Shown piece after piece: positions 25,976 through 38,039 of a stretch of DNA of 64,000 nt. The position numbers and the translations under genes were made by a program. The first letter of the stretch is position 1; every line of letters starts with the position of its first letter. The DNA comes from Methyloligella sp. GTDB taxonomy: Bacteria; Pseudomonadota; Alphaproteobacteria; Rhizobiales; HXMU1428-3. The stretch covers positions 29,951-93,950 of the forward strand of contig BQJJ01000015.1 of NCBI GenBank assembly GCA_021604645.1. The letters are read 5' to 3'. The notes beneath the pieces were generated by a model, which saw only the letters and a list, made by a program, of their open reading frames with translations, was not told where the DNA came from and made no database searches.

Positions 25976-26871
25976 AATTAAGCCACTTACAAGAGCTTGA
26001 AGCGGAAAGCATTTATATCATCCGCGAAGTTGCAGCCTCGTTTGAAAAGCCTGTTATGCTTTATTCAATCGGTAAAGATAGCGCTGTCTTGCTACATTTA
26101 GCTTTAAAAGCATTTTACCCGTCGAAACCTCCGTTCCCAATTCTTCATGTCGACACGACATGGAAATTTAAGGAAATGATCGAGTTTCGCGAAAAAATGG
26201 CCGCTGATACCGGCGTTGAGTTGCTGGTTCATATTAATGAAGACGGCGTAAAACAGGGCATTGGTCCTTTTAGCCATGGTTCTGCAATTCATACGGATGT
26301 CATGAAAACTGAAGGATTAAAACAAGCTCTGGATAAATGGGGCTTTGACGCAGCTTTTGGCGGCGCGCGGCGCGATGAAGAAAAATCAAGAGCGAAAGAA
26401 AGAGTGTTTTCTTTCCGCACCAAAACCCACCGTTGGGACCCAAAAAACCAACGTCCAGAACTATGGCACAACTATAATAGCCGCGTTCATCCTGGTGAAA
26501 GCATCCGTGCGTTTCCTCTTTCAAATTGGACAGAACTAGACGTCTGGAATTATATCGACGAAGAGAACATTCCTCTTGTCCCCCTATATTTTGCAAAAGA
26601 GCGCCCAATTGTGATGCGTGATGGCGTAATGGTTATGGTTGATGATGATCGTATGCCATTAGAGCCAGGCGAAACACCAGAAATGAAAAAGGTCCGGTTT
26701 CGCACACTTGGTTGCTATCCATTAACAGGCGCTGTCTCTTCTGAGGCAGAAACCGTTTCAGACATCATTGAAGAGCTCACTGTTTCCAGAGTTTCAGAAC
26801 GCCAGGGCCGAGTGATTGATCATGACGAAGCTGGTTCAATGGAAAAGAAAAAACAGGAAGGTTATTTTTAA
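25972..26871 (+). CDS. cysD: Sulfate adenylyltransferase subunit 2
   Basis: CysD (299 residues) is the catalytic half of ATP sulfurylase, making adenylyl sulfate from sulfate and ATP together with the GTPase CysN. The PP-loop [13 protein letters not shown] is near residue 32. [27 protein letters not shown] and the C-terminal [23 protein letters not shown] are all characteristic. cysNC starts 3 nt after its stop, so the genes form a tight pair. No cysH or sulfite reductase genes lie in the window. Confidence 0.97.
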   Translation: MKLSHLQELEAESIYIIREVAASFEKPVMLYSIGKDSAVLLHLALKAFYPSKPPFPILHVDTTWKFKEMIEFREKMAADTGVELLVHINEDGVKQGIGPFSHGSAIHTDVMKTEGLKQALDKWGFDAAFGGARRDEEKSRAKERVFSFRTKTHRWDPKNQRPELWHNYNSRVHPGESIRAFPLSNWTELDVWNYIDEENIPLVPLYFAKERPIVMRDGVMVMVDDDRMPLEPGETPEMKKVRFRTLGCYPLTGAVSSEAETVSDIIEELTVSRVSERQGRVIDHDEAGSMEKKKQEGYF

Positions 26872-26874
26872 AAA

Positions 26875-28806
26875 ATGACTGAACTGACAAAAGATAAGCA
26901 GCAAGAAAAAGAACAAGAGCAAAGCGCAGTAGAGTTTGGCCAAGCTATGAATGATAACAATATTGGACAAAAAAGCCTATTACGGTTTTTAACATGCGGC
27001 AGCGTGGATGATGGCAAATCAACCCTCATCGGGCGCTTGCTATATGATAGCAAGCTGGTCGCGGAAGATCAGCTGCAAAGCTTACAAAAAGATAGTAAAG
27101 CCCACGGAACGCAACATGGCGAACTTGATTTGGCTCTACTTGTTGACGGCCTGCAAGCTGAACGCGAGCAAGGCATCACCATTGATGTTGCCTACAGGTA
27201 TTTCTCAACTTTAAAACGCAAATTCATCGTTGCTGATACACCAGGACATGAGCAATATACCCGCAATATGGCCACAGGCGCCTCAACATGCGATATGGCT
27301 GTAATCTTAATCGACGCACGTAAAGGTGTCATTACGCAAACCAAACGCCATAGCTGCATCGTCTCTATGCTTGGTATTAAGAATGTGATTTTGGCTGTCA
27401 ATAAGATGGATCTGGTCGAGTACAGTGAAGAGCGATACAATGAAATCGTTGCAGATTACATTGAATTTGCTGAGAAATTAGAGCTGGATGAAATCCATCC
27501 GATCCCAATCTCTGCGTTAACTGGCGAGAACGTCACGACACAAAGCGCATCTCTAGAATGGTATGAGGGCCCGACTTTACTAGGCTTCCTGGAAGAGTTT
27601 GATGTACCAGATAAACGCGCTGCTCAAGCTTTGCGCTACCCAGTGCAGTGGGTCAACCGACCAGACCTAAATTTTCGCGGTTTTTCAGGAACACTGACAA
27701 GCGGACAGGTAAAAGTTGGCGACGAGATTGTTGTTCTACCATCAGGTAAAGAATCTATAGTTGATCGTATCGTGACATATGATGGTGACTTGGATGAAGC
27801 TAACCCAGGTCAATCAGTTACGCTAACATTAAAAGATGAAATTGATATCTCAAGAGGCGATGTGATAGCTCACAAAGAAAATCGCCCCTGTATTGCTCAA
27901 CAAATTGAAGCGTCGTTAATTTGGCTAAGCGAAGAGCCATTACAAATTGGTCGTGCCTATCAGCTGAAAGCAGGCCATCAAACAGTCATTGCAACTGTCT
28001 CTCGTATTGACCATAAGCTCGATGTCAACACACTAGAAGAAGTTGAAGATAAACAATTATCAACCAATGATGTCGGCGTTTGTGAGCTAAATTTGAGCAA
28101 GCCGATTGTGTTTGATCCATACACAAACAATTTGGAAACAGGTAATTTTATCCTGATTGATCGCTTAACCAATGCAACTATTGCAGCTGGCTTGGTTAAA
28201 GGTGCAGATAGGCGCGCTGATAACGTTCATTGGCAACATATGGCCGTTGATAAAGACGCACGCGCCTTGGCTAAGGGGCAAAAGCCGTGTTGCTTGTGGT
28301 TTACAGGGCTCTCAGGCTCTGGCAAGTCAACAATCGCAAATGTACTAGAGAGTAAACTGCACTTGGGTGCTCATCATACCTATCTTCTTGATGGTGATAA
28401 TGTCCGTCATGGTCTCAACAGAGACTTAGGCTTTTCAGATGAAGATCGCACGGAAAACATCCGCAGAGTGGCAGAAGCAGCCAAATTAATGGTTGATGCT
28501 GGCCTAATTGTTATGGTCTCCTTCATTTCTCCCTTTAAGGCAGACCGACGGTTAGCTCGATCTTTGTTTGATGATGGTGAGTTCATTGAAATTCATGTCG
28601 ACACACCTCTAGATGTGTGCGAAGCCAGAGATATCAAAGGCCTTTATGCCAAGGCAAGAGCCGGTGAAATCAAGCAATTTACAGGCATTGATTCGGCCTA
28701 CGAAGAACCAGAAAATGCAGAAATCGTGTTAGCTGGTGCCGAAACACCGCCAGAAGACTTAGCTGATGAAGTTATGAACATTCTTCGACGCGAAGAAATT
28801 ATCTAA
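26875..28806 (+). CDS. cysN/cysC: Bifunctional sulfate adenylyltransferase subunit 1 / adenylylsulfate kinase
   Basis: This 643-residue fusion activates sulfate to PAPS in two steps. The N-terminal part is an EF-Tu-like GTPase (CysN): [31 protein letters not shown] and NKMDLV. The C-terminal part, from about residue 460, is APS kinase (CysC): [14 protein letters not shown] and [15 protein letters not shown]. The NodQ-like fusion is common in Rhizobiales. PAPS could feed assimilation or sulfation of polysaccharides; an exopolysaccharide cluster lies 20 kb away but no sulfotransferase is seen. Confidence 0.96.
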   Translation: MTELTKDKQQEKEQEQSAVEFGQAMNDNNIGQKSLLRFLTCGSVDDGKSTLIGRLLYDSKLVAEDQLQSLQKDSKAHGTQHGELDLALLVDGLQAEREQGITIDVAYRYFSTLKRKFIVADTPGHEQYTRNMATGASTCDMAVILIDARKGVITQTKRHSCIVSMLGIKNVILAVNKMDLVEYSEERYNEIVADYIEFAEKLELDEIHPIPISALTGENVTTQSASLEWYEGPTLLGFLEEFDVPDKRAAQALRYPVQWVNRPDLNFRGFSGTLTSGQVKVGDEIVVLPSGKESIVDRIVTYDGDLDEANPGQSVTLTLKDEIDISRGDVIAHKENRPCIAQQIEASLIWLSEEPLQIGRAYQLKAGHQTVIATVSRIDHKLDVNTLEEVEDKQLSTNDVGVCELNLSKPIVFDPYTNNLETGNFILIDRLTNATIAAGLVKGADRRADNVHWQHMAVDKDARALAKGQKPCCLWFTGLSGSGKSTIANVLESKLHLGAHHTYLLDGDNVRHGLNRDLGFSDEDRTENIRRVAEAAKLMVDAGLIVMVSFISPFKADRRLARSLFDDGEFIEIHVDTPLDVCEARDIKGLYAKARAGEIKQFTGIDSAYEEPENAEIVLAGAETPPEDLADEVMNILRREEII

Positions 28807-29055
28807 AATTGAACAGCTTTCTCTCTAGTCTGAGAGGGCTGAAAGTAATATTATCAAAGCTAACAAGTTAGAATATGATAATGAAAATTATTATAATTTA
28901 ACGAGTTGGCTTTGTTTTGCTTGTGCCAAGTTTTTCTTTTGATAAACTATTAGAGAATATAAAAACAATCGTAAAGATTTTTGAGTAAGGGTAAAAAAAG
29001 ACCAACTCAGTTTATCTGTCAAATCAGTTTGTCAGAAAAGGAAAGAGAACAGGGA

Positions 29056-30570
29056 ATGCCAGGCGACTTCGGTGATAACCACAGGCGCAAAACTGGTATG
29101 GAGGGGAGAGAATGCAAGGAGAAACAGCAAAGGTCACAAAGATCAACAGCTAAAGATGAAGACTTAAGAGCTCATTCAACAAAGAACCATAAAAAAGAGA
29201 GCTTAAAAGAATTCGCACAAGCTTCAGCTAAATCAAGACCTGTGAAAGCTAGAGAAGAAACCGATCGCCAAACAACATCTGGTAAAAATGATGGTTCATT
29301 TCGGCGACATGCTGTCTCGGAGCTAAAACAAGAAACTCCAGCTAATCAAGAGCCTTCTGCCAATAAAAAGGCCTGCAAAAATATTAAAGCAGGCCATAGT
29401 GCAAATAAATTAAAACCAAAACAGGGGAATAAAACAAAAGCTCCCGTTTATGGTGCCTTAGATCTTGGTACAAATAATTGCCGGCTCCTATTGGCACGCC
29501 CTAACCGCCAGGGTTTTCAAATTGTTGATGCTTTCTCACGTATCATCCGCTTAGGCGAAGGAGTGAGTGAAACAAATTATCTCTCCAATGATGCCATGGC
29601 ACGCACAATTGATGCATTGCAAGTTTGCTCTGCCAAACTTGCCTTCCACAAAGTTAATCGAGCCAGGTTGGTCGCAACCCAAGCGTGTCGTGCTGCTGGC
29701 AATAGCACTCATTTTCTAGAAAATGTTGCCAGTAAAACAGGGTTAAACCTAGAGATTATCTGCCAGGAAACAGAGGCTAAATTGGCTGTTTCAGGCTGTG
29801 TGCCACTTATAGATAGTAATTGTGATTATGCTTTGATTTTTGATATCGGTGGGGGCTCTTCAGAGCTGATCTGGATTGATATACAAAAAATCCGAAATGA
29901 TCCTTCCATGAATTGTATAAACGCTGAAGAAGCCATCGTATCATGGATTTCACTTCCCGTTGGTGTCGTAACGCTGGCTGAAAAATTTGGCGGTAAACAT
30001 GTCGACAAAGATGTGTTTGCTAAAATGGTTGCTTACGTCAAAATTCTCCTTGATGGTTTTGCAAATCATATCGACGAGACAACAGATATAAATAGCTCAA
30101 ACATCCATTATTTAGGCACATCAGGTACAGTGACAACCTTAGCAGGGGTTCACTTAAGCCTGGAAAGTTACGACAGGCAAAAGATCGATGGCATCTGGAT
30201 GCACACTGATGAAGTGACGAATGTATCCAACAGATTAATGAACTTAAGCTTTGAGGAACGCTCTGCCATTCCTTCAATTGGTAGAGAGCGCGCTGATCTG
30301 GTAATGGGTGGTTGTGCAATTTTGGAGGCAATGTTAGAAACATGGCCGACGAACCAGTTACGTGTAGCTGATAGAGGTCTAAGAGAAGGCATTTTAGCTA
30401 AGTTAATGGCTGAAGACGGGTTTATAAAACCAGGTCAAACTTGGACAAGCCAACCCAAAAAGAACCACAATAAAAAGGGTGTCTACAGGGGCCACAATAA
30501 AAGTCAAACTAAAGGCAAAAATAGATATATGTCGCACCGCACAAGTAACACTAAAAAGACACGCACTTAA
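29056..30570 (+). CDS. Ppx/GppA family phosphatase with long basic N-terminal extension
   Basis: The catalytic domain, an ASKHA fold, starts near residue 130 with GALDLGTNNCRLLLARP and includes IFDIGGGSSELIWID and LGTSGTVTTLAGVHL. Relatives hydrolyse polyphosphate or pppGpp. The preceding ~125 residues are low-complexity, rich in Lys, Arg, Gln and Ser, and likely disordered; the C-terminus is also basic (KKNHNKKGVYRGHNKSQTK). The frame opens at TTG 28981; ATG 29056 is chosen for its purine-rich leader, and ATG 29098 is possible. It precedes rlmE, a common pairing in this lineage. Substrate is uncertain. Confidence 0.85.
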   Translation: MPGDFGDNHRRKTGMEGRECKEKQQRSQRSTAKDEDLRAHSTKNHKKESLKEFAQASAKSRPVKAREETDRQTTSGKNDGSFRRHAVSELKQETPANQEPSANKKACKNIKAGHSANKLKPKQGNKTKAPVYGALDLGTNNCRLLLARPNRQGFQIVDAFSRIIRLGEGVSETNYLSNDAMARTIDALQVCSAKLAFHKVNRARLVATQACRAAGNSTHFLENVASKTGLNLEIICQETEAKLAVSGCVPLIDSNCDYALIFDIGGGSSELIWIDIQKIRNDPSMNCINAEEAIVSWISLPVGVVTLAEKFGGKHVDKDVFAKMVAYVKILLDGFANHIDETTDINSSNIHYLGTSGTVTTLAGVHLSLESYDRQKIDGIWMHTDEVTNVSNRLMNLSFEERSAIPSIGRERADLVMGGCAILEAMLETWPTNQLRVADRGLREGILAKLMAEDGFIKPGQTWTSQPKKNHNKKGVYRGHNKSQTKGKNRYMSHRTSNTKKTRT

Positions 30571-30621
30571 CAACCAGCTAAGAAAATGTCCTAAAACATG
30601 AGGGCATGAAAGCTTTAAGCA

Positions 30622-31437
30622 ATGAATAAAAAGAAAACACCTTCAAGAGCCAAAAATAAAGAGTCTGGTAAACAGTCTGTGCCTTCAAAAAAACAAGAAA
30701 CTAAAATCCAAAGTAGTGGCAAAAACCAGGGCGGCTCTCCAGCACAGGGCAAGAGAAACCTCAAGGTAAAAGTAAAGTCAGCAAGAGGGCGCAAACTCTC
30801 TTCGACCATGTGGCTCCAACGTCAGCTAAACGACCCTTACGTAAAACGAGCCAAAGAAGAAGGCTTTCGGGCTAGAGCTGCCTTTAAACTCACCGAAATG
30901 GATGATCAGTTCGACCTGATCAAACCAGGCATGGTAATCGTTGATCTGGGAGCAGCCCCAGGTGGGTGGAGCCAGGTCGCAGCAAGACGCGCAAAATCAG
31001 AAGAAGGCAGATCAGAAAAAGGTAAAGGCCAGGTTGTCGCCATTGATATTTCAGAGATGGAGCCAATCGCCGGTGTAGAGATCATCCATATGGACTTTAT
31101 GGAAGATGAAGCGCCAGATGAATTGAAAAAAGCACTAAAAGGTAACGCAGCCGATATTGTCATGTCTGATATGGCTGCCCCATCAACAGGTCATAAACAA
31201 ACGGATCATCTCCGCATCATCGGGCTGGCAGAAGCCGCACTTGAGTTTGCCATTGAAGTGTTAAAGCCAGAAGGCGCCTTTCTAGCAAAAGTCCTACAAG
31301 GTGGCACTGAGCATGAATTGCTTGCGTTAATGAAAAAACACTTTAAAAAAACCCGCCACGTCAAACCAGATGCCAGCCGAGCTGATAGCTCGGAACTATA
31401 TGTCATGGCAACCGGCTTTAAAGGAAGAAGTAGCTAA
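30622..31437 (+). CDS. rlmE: 23S rRNA 2'-O-methyltransferase RlmE (FtsJ)
   Basis: RlmE methylates U2552 of 23S rRNA using SAM. The SAM motif VDLGAAPGGWSQVAA, the K-D-K-E catalytic set (Lys in RARAAFKL, Asp in SDMAAPSTG, Lys in FLAKVLQGG, Glu in DSSELYV) and the family's HKQTDHLR are present. At 271 residues it is longer than the roughly 210-residue E. coli protein because of a basic Lys/Ser/Gln-rich N-terminal extension of about 60 residues. It is likely co-transcribed with the Ppx/GppA gene 51 bp upstream. Confidence 0.95.
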   Translation: MNKKKTPSRAKNKESGKQSVPSKKQETKIQSSGKNQGGSPAQGKRNLKVKVKSARGRKLSSTMWLQRQLNDPYVKRAKEEGFRARAAFKLTEMDDQFDLIKPGMVIVDLGAAPGGWSQVAARRAKSEEGRSEKGKGQVVAIDISEMEPIAGVEIIHMDFMEDEAPDELKKALKGNAADIVMSDMAAPSTGHKQTDHLRIIGLAEAALEFAIEVLKPEGAFLAKVLQGGTEHELLALMKKHFKKTRHVKPDASRADSSELYVMATGFKGRSS

Positions 31438-31446
31438 TTAGCTGTT

Positions 31447-31474
31447 ATTAGGGTGAGAAATACCCACCCTAATA
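31447..31474. terminator. Hairpin between convergent rlmE and hydroxyacyl-CoA dehydrogenase genes
   Basis: ATTAGGGTG pairs with CACCCTAAT around a 10-base loop. T tracts are short, so termination strength is uncertain. Confidence 0.55.
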
Positions 31475-31497
31475 TTATGAAAAAGACGCACCTCTTA

Positions 31498-32388
31498 TTA
31501 CAAAGAGCGATGTGTTGGCTTCGGTGGTTCAACGCTATAATCATAAAAGCCTTTGCCAGTTTTGCGACCAAACCATCCTGCTTCTACATATTTTACCAAA
31601 AGAGGGCACGGACGATATTTTGTATCACCCAAACCATCATGCAGCACATTCATAATTGATAGACATGTATCAAGACCAATAAAATCAGCCAATTGCAAAG
31701 GCCCCATCCGGTGGTTCGCGCCCAGTCGCATAGCTTCATCAATACTCTCAGTCGTACCAACACCTTCATAGATTGCATAAACAGCCTCATTTATCATGGG
31801 CAGTAACAGGCGGTTCACAATAAAGGCCGGAAAATCAGCTGAATTCACAGGAGATTTTTCAATGAGTTGAATAAAGCCTTTGGCTGTCTCGAAGGTTTCA
31901 TCATTAGTCGCAATGCCGCGGATCAGCTCAACCAATTTCATCAAAGGAACAGGGTTCATAAAATGAATGCCAATGAACTGCTCAGGCCTGTCTGTTCCAG
32001 CTCCAAGCTTGGTGATAGAAATCGAAGAGGTGTTAGAGGCAACAATTGCTTCTTGTTTCAGGCACGGGCATAGCTGGTCAAAAATTTTGGCCTTTAATTC
32101 TTCCTTTTCTGTGGCCGCTTCAATCACCATGTCAGTCTGTTCAAAAAGTTCATAATCTGTCCCCGTATCAATCAATGAAAGCGCTTGTTTCGCCTGGTCT
32201 TCAGTGATGATCTCTTTGCGCACTTGTTTCCCAAGGTTCGTCTCAATCTCTGAAAGAGCCTTATCTAATTGAGCAGAGTTAATATCAAGGAGTTGGACAG
32301 ATCTGTTTGAAAGAGCGCAAACATGAGCAATTCCGGCCCCCATTTGCCCTGCCCCAATAACTCCAATTTTTTCTAAATTTAATGGCAT
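31498..32388 (-). CDS. 3-hydroxybutyryl-CoA dehydrogenase (3-hydroxyacyl-CoA dehydrogenase family)
   Basis: This 296-residue NAD-dependent enzyme oxidises 3-hydroxyacyl-CoA (typically hydroxybutyryl-CoA) in short-chain acyl or polyhydroxybutyrate metabolism. The Rossmann motif is [45 protein letters not shown] and the catalytic [15 protein letters not shown] follow. The C-terminal dimer domain has [21 protein letters not shown] and ends KTGKGFYDY. It is a single-domain form without hydratase. An enoyl-CoA hydratase gene lies 4 kb away but not in the same operon. Confidence 0.92.
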   Translation of the reverse strand: MPLNLEKIGVIGAGQMGAGIAHVCALSNRSVQLLDINSAQLDKALSEIETNLGKQVRKEIITEDQAKQALSLIDTGTDYELFEQTDMVIEAATEKEELKAKIFDQLCPCLKQEAIVASNTSSISITKLGAGTDRPEQFIGIHFMNPVPLMKLVELIRGIATNDETFETAKGFIQLIEKSPVNSADFPAFIVNRLLLPMINEAVYAIYEGVGTTESIDEAMRLGANHRMGPLQLADFIGLDTCLSIMNVLHDGLGDTKYRPCPLLVKYVEAGWFGRKTGKGFYDYSVEPPKPTHRSL

Positions 32389-34214
<1,826 letters not shown>

Positions 34215-34242
34215 ACAAATAAGTTGCCTGTCTTTCCTTGTA

Positions 34243-34283
34243 AAAAAGCCGTACATTTCAAATGCAAATGGGCGGCTTTTTTT
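34243..34283 (+). terminator. Intrinsic terminator of guaB
   Basis: AAAAAGCCG pairs with CGGCTTTTT around a loop of about 20 bases, followed by T. Confidence 0.8.
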
Positions 34284-34384
34284 GTGCGTGAAAACCATCT
34301 CACAAAAAGAGACTTGTAAAATTAAAGTTACTGACGTAGTTTAATCTCTCAGACGGTAAATATTTTGTTGAGGGAGAGAATAGA

Positions 34385-34792
34385 ATGAGTTTAATCACGC
34401 CATTGTTGGTGCAAATTGCCTTGACCTTTTTAGTGATGTTCACATTAGTCAGATTTCGCATTGTTGAAATCTTTTCAAAAAGAGTGAATGAAGATGACAT
34501 ACCGCTTAGAAAAGTAGAATGGCCAGAAAAAGCCACAAGGGCCGATAGTAATTTTCTCAGTCAATTTGAAATGCCAGTTTTATTCATCGCGCTAGTGATA
34601 TTACAAGTGGTCACCAAAACAGACGATCAACTACAACTCTATTTGGCTTGGGGCTATGTAATTAGCCGCATCCTTCATTACATCTTTCATATCTTCATCT
34701 CGCAAAATGTTATGCGCACCGTTTTTTTCACTATTTCAAGTTTCATCCTAATGGCAATGTGGATTCGTTTTGCCATTGCTTTCTATGCCTAA
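34385..34792 (+). CDS. MAPEG family membrane protein, first of two
   Basis: This 135-residue protein has four hydrophobic helices and the MAPEG pattern (SQFEMPVLFIALVILQVVT, YVISRILHYIFHIFISQN). MAPEG proteins include glutathione-linked membrane enzymes, but bacterial members are mostly uncharacterised. It is followed by a paralogue (34827) that keeps the same landmarks: WPEKATRADSNFLSQFEMPVLF here, NWTEKATKVGNSYHNQFQIPVLF there. The pair is probably a local duplication and one transcript. Catalytic function is not shown. Confidence 0.82.
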   Translation: MSLITPLLVQIALTFLVMFTLVRFRIVEIFSKRVNEDDIPLRKVEWPEKATRADSNFLSQFEMPVLFIALVILQVVTKTDDQLQLYLAWGYVISRILHYIFHIFISQNVMRTVFFTISSFILMAMWIRFAIAFYA

Positions 34793-34826
34793 AAACATTG
34801 CATACTTAAAAATTGAGGAAAAAAAT

Positions 34827-35231
34827 ATGGAATTACTACCCCCACTATTCGTTCAAGTCGCTATTACCTTTGTTTTATTGTTAGCAATGGCATTTTTACG
34901 GGTGAAATCGATTAAATCTGGCAAAGTTCATCCAAAGGATGTAGCGCTCGGACAGCCGAATTGGACGGAAAAAGCCACAAAAGTTGGCAATTCTTATCAT
35001 AATCAATTCCAAATACCTGTTTTGTTTTATCTGTTAATAGGGTTGTTGATGATTACCAATCTTGCAGACAGCACATTTCTTTATTGTGCATGGGGCTATG
35101 TTGGTTTACGTCTTCTGCATGCCATCATTCATGTCAGCAATAATAATATACTAATGCGGTTTTATGCATTCGCCGCCTCCAATGTCCTATTGATGGTTAT
35201 GTGGGGCCGATTTGGATTAGCCGTCATGTAA
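34827..35231 (+). CDS. MAPEG family membrane protein, second of two
   Basis: This 134-residue paralogue of the preceding gene has four predicted helices and the conserved GYVGLRLLHAIIHVSNNNILMRF. The ATG at 34827 has a TTGAGGAA ribosome site; the in-frame start at 34770 would overlap the first gene and lacks one. The rsmB start lies 17 nt after its stop, so the three genes may share a transcript. Confidence 0.82.
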   Translation: MELLPPLFVQVAITFVLLLAMAFLRVKSIKSGKVHPKDVALGQPNWTEKATKVGNSYHNQFQIPVLFYLLIGLLMITNLADSTFLYCAWGYVGLRLLHAIIHVSNNNILMRFYAFAASNVLLMVMWGRFGLAVM

Positions 35232-35248
35232 AAAAACGGAACAATAAT

Positions 35249-36544
35249 ATGAAACTCCCAGGCCGCTTAAGCGCTGCAATCGACGTTCTTCAACTCATTG
35301 AGGAACGTCACCTTCCTGCAAAAAATGCGTTAGCGGAATGGGGGCGAGCTCACCGTTTCGCTGGTAGTAAAGATAGAGCCGCCATCGGCAATCTCGTCCA
35401 TGATATACTGCGAAATAAATCTTCACTGGCCTGGGCTATGGATGATGACAGCCCAAGGTCATTAGTCTTAGCCGGTGCTGTTTACAATTGGGGAGAAGAG
35501 GTCGATGCTCTATCTCAAAGCTTTGAAGGTGATAAATTCGCCCCAGGTGCGATCACCGAAAAAGAGCAAAAAGCACTGACCACGAAAAAAGAAGATGTTG
35601 CACCAGCCTGGGTTAATGCGAATATTCCAGAGTGGCTCTATAATACCATAAGCGCTCAGTTCAAAACAGGTTTCGAAAAAGAAGCGGGCGCTATGTTAAG
35701 TAGGGCGCCGATTGACATAAGAGTAAATGCCCTCAAATCAAAACGAGAAAAACTCCTAAATGCTTTCTCAAAATATAATGCCAGAGAGACAACCTTTTCT
35801 CCGTTTGGCGTGAGATTGCCAGCAGGTACAAAGGATAAAAAATCACCCAACATAGAAGCTGATGCAGAGCACGGTAAGGGATGGTTTGAAATCCAGGATG
35901 AAGGATCTCAAATAGCAAGCCTTCTGACAAATGCCAAAGAGGGTGATCAAGTCTTAGATTATTGCGCCGGCGCAGGAGGTAAAACGTTAGCATTAAGCGC
36001 AATCATGAAAAACAAAGGGCAAATCCACGCCTATGATGCTGATAAGCATCGCCTTCGCCCAATTTTCGAGCGCCTAAAACGAGCTGGATGCCGTAACGTG
36101 CAAACCTTAGAAGCAGGCAACGAAGCTCAACTTGAAATGCTCAAAAACAACATGGATATTGTACTGGTTGATGCGCCATGCACGGGAACAGGCACTTGGC
36201 GGCGCCATCCGGATGCGAAATGGAGATTATCAGAAAAATCATTGGCAGACCGCCAAACAGAGCAACACGAAGTTTTGAGAAAAGCGGCCGACCATGTGAA
36301 ACCTGGAGGAAAATTAGTCTATGTCACTTGCTCACTGCTCCCCTCAGAGAACAAAGAACAGATAGAAGCCTTCATAGAAGAAACACCAGTCTTTAAACCG
36401 ATTAAGTTTAAAGACCAATGGCAACAATCTGGAAACAATGCTGAGTTAAACTCTGCCAATGGTGATGAAACCTATTTAACGCTCACACCAAACACCCACA
36501 ATACAGACGGCTTCTTTATTTCCATTCTTGAAAAACAGAATTGA
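35249..36544 (+). CDS. rsmB: RsmB/NOP family RNA (cytosine-5) methyltransferase
   Basis: This 431-residue SAM-dependent enzyme makes m5C in RNA, probably 16S rRNA. It has an N-terminal NusB-like helical domain (LSAAIDVLQLIEERHLPAKNAL), the SAM motif VLDYCAGAGGKTLAL, motif IV DAPCTGTGTWRRHPDAKW with one Cys, and motif VI VYVTCSLLPSENKEQ with the second Cys; both are needed in the family mechanism. ATG 35249 follows CGGA. The frame continues upstream into the MAPEG gene without a better start. The exact target base is not certain. Confidence 0.9.
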   Translation: MKLPGRLSAAIDVLQLIEERHLPAKNALAEWGRAHRFAGSKDRAAIGNLVHDILRNKSSLAWAMDDDSPRSLVLAGAVYNWGEEVDALSQSFEGDKFAPGAITEKEQKALTTKKEDVAPAWVNANIPEWLYNTISAQFKTGFEKEAGAMLSRAPIDIRVNALKSKREKLLNAFSKYNARETTFSPFGVRLPAGTKDKKSPNIEADAEHGKGWFEIQDEGSQIASLLTNAKEGDQVLDYCAGAGGKTLALSAIMKNKGQIHAYDADKHRLRPIFERLKRAGCRNVQTLEAGNEAQLEMLKNNMDIVLVDAPCTGTGTWRRHPDAKWRLSEKSLADRQTEQHEVLRKAADHVKPGGKLVYVTCSLLPSENKEQIEAFIEETPVFKPIKFKDQWQQSGNNAELNSANGDETYLTLTPNTHNTDGFFISILEKQN

Positions 36545-36599
36545 TCATACAGATGTATAAAGAGGTGAACTAAAGAGAGATAGAGTAAGGGAAGAGGGC

Positions 36600-37442
36600 A
36601 TGACTGATACTGCAAGTGCAAATGTTGCTGAAGAAACAAAGAAAGAAACCCCTTTTTTGCTTAAAGAGCAAAAGGGAACAACATTGCATATCACTCTGAA
36701 CCGTCCCAAAACATTAAATGCACTCTCGTTAGATATGTTAAATGCCTTTCAAGAAGCTCTTGATCCAATAACTGATGATCACACAATCAAAGCGTTAATC
36801 ATCAAAGGAAGCGGCAAAGGTTTTTGCGCTGGGCATGATTTAAAAGAAATGCAAAGTCATCGCGGCGATGATGACAAAGGCAAAGCCTACTTTGATGAAC
36901 TCTTTGCAACCTGCACAAAAATGATGCTGACTTTAGCCAAACTTCCCATACCAGTGATTGCTGAAATTCATGGCGTGGCAGCCGCAGCCGGTTGTCAATT
37001 GGTTGCCAGTTGTGATCTGGCAATTGCTGAAGACAGCACAATCTTTGCAGTAAATGGAATTGATGCAGGCCTGTTTTGCTCAACACCTCAAGTGGCATTG
37101 TCGCGAAACATCCCAAGAAAAGCCGCGTTAGAAATGTTGATGCTGGGCGAGCGAATAGATGCAGAAAGAGCCTTAACCCTTGGGTTATTGAACCGAGTTG
37201 TGACAAAAGAAACTCTTGCTGAAACAGCTGAGGATTTTGCAGTCAAAGCGGCCATGCGTTCACGCACTGTCATTGCGCTGGGTAAACAAGCATTTTACAA
37301 ACAAGTAGAGCTCTCACTTGAGCAAGCTTACAAAGTGATGGGGGAAACCATCGTTGATAATCTAATGATGCCAGATGCGGCTTGCGGCATGGAAGCATTT
37401 ATTGAAAAGAAAAAACCTAACTGGCCATCAGAAAATCAATAA
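36600..37442 (+). CDS. Enoyl-CoA hydratase/isomerase family protein
   Basis: This 280-residue crotonase-fold protein starts with a variable ~25-residue lead, then LHITLNRPKTLNALSLDMLNAF, the oxyanion segment GKGFCAGHDLKEM, and AEIHGVAAAAGCQLVASCDLAIAEDS. The GIDAGLFCSTPQVALSR region that carries a catalytic acid in many hydratases has no clear Glu there, so the precise reaction is unsure. It could be a hydratase, isomerase or hydrolase. A CoA-binding protein gene follows 19 bp downstream. Confidence 0.87.
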   Translation: MTDTASANVAEETKKETPFLLKEQKGTTLHITLNRPKTLNALSLDMLNAFQEALDPITDDHTIKALIIKGSGKGFCAGHDLKEMQSHRGDDDKGKAYFDELFATCTKMMLTLAKLPIPVIAEIHGVAAAAGCQLVASCDLAIAEDSTIFAVNGIDAGLFCSTPQVALSRNIPRKAALEMLMLGERIDAERALTLGLLNRVVTKETLAETAEDFAVKAAMRSRTVIALGKQAFYKQVELSLEQAYKVMGETIVDNLMMPDAACGMEAFIEKKKPNWPSENQ

Positions 37443-37461
37443 ATAGTAGGTAGATCGCGCT

Positions 37462-37980
37462 GTGAGAACAAGTCGAAAAACAAAACGAAGAAAAACACGC
37501 GAGCGCGCACTTAAGAAAACTCAGGCAGCTAAGGTAACAAATATAAATCACAGCGCGTATAATGATGCCTATCTGAGCCAAATTTTAAAAGAAGTTCAAT
37601 CCATCGCCCTTGTTGGCGCAAGCAATAAAACTGAAAGACCCTCAAACGAAGTTCTAAGATATCTATTGAACGCAGGCTATAAGGTTTTTCCCATCAATCC
37701 AGGTCTTGCAGGGCAAGAAATCGCAGGGCAAAAAGTCTTTGCCACTCTAGGCGATGTTGACCATCAAATTGATATGGTCGATATTTTTAGAAAAAGCGAT
37801 GCGGTGTTCAGCATTGTTGAGGAGGCTATAAAAATCTCTCCTAAGCCAAAGGTTATCTGGATGCAGTTAGGGGTAGAAGATAAGGAAGCTGCAAAGCTTG
37901 CAGAAGCGAATGGAATGAGGGTGGTTATGAACCGCTGCCCCAAAATTGAATATGGGCGCTTAAAGCATGAATTGGCATAA
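37462..37980 (+). CDS. CoA-binding domain protein (YccU family)
   Basis: This 172-residue protein has a Rossmann-type CoA-binding domain: SIALVGASNKTERPSNEVLRYLLNAGYKVFPINPG, then VDIFRKSDAVFSIVEEAI, IWMQLGVEDKEAAKLAE and MNRCPKIEYGRL. The start is GTG 37462, since no in-frame ATG lies before the domain. The first 30 residues are very basic (RTSRKTKRRKTRERALKK), which is unusual for the family. It is probably cotranscribed with the hydratase gene. Function is unknown beyond ligand binding. Confidence 0.85.
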   Translation: MRTSRKTKRRKTRERALKKTQAAKVTNINHSAYNDAYLSQILKEVQSIALVGASNKTERPSNEVLRYLLNAGYKVFPINPGLAGQEIAGQKVFATLGDVDHQIDMVDIFRKSDAVFSIVEEAIKISPKPKVIWMQLGVEDKEAAKLAEANGMRVVMNRCPKIEYGRLKHELA

Positions 37981-38039
37981 CAGACTATAATTGCTATAAA
38001 ACCATTGAAAAATTCGTCATTTTGACGTAACACCCTCCC

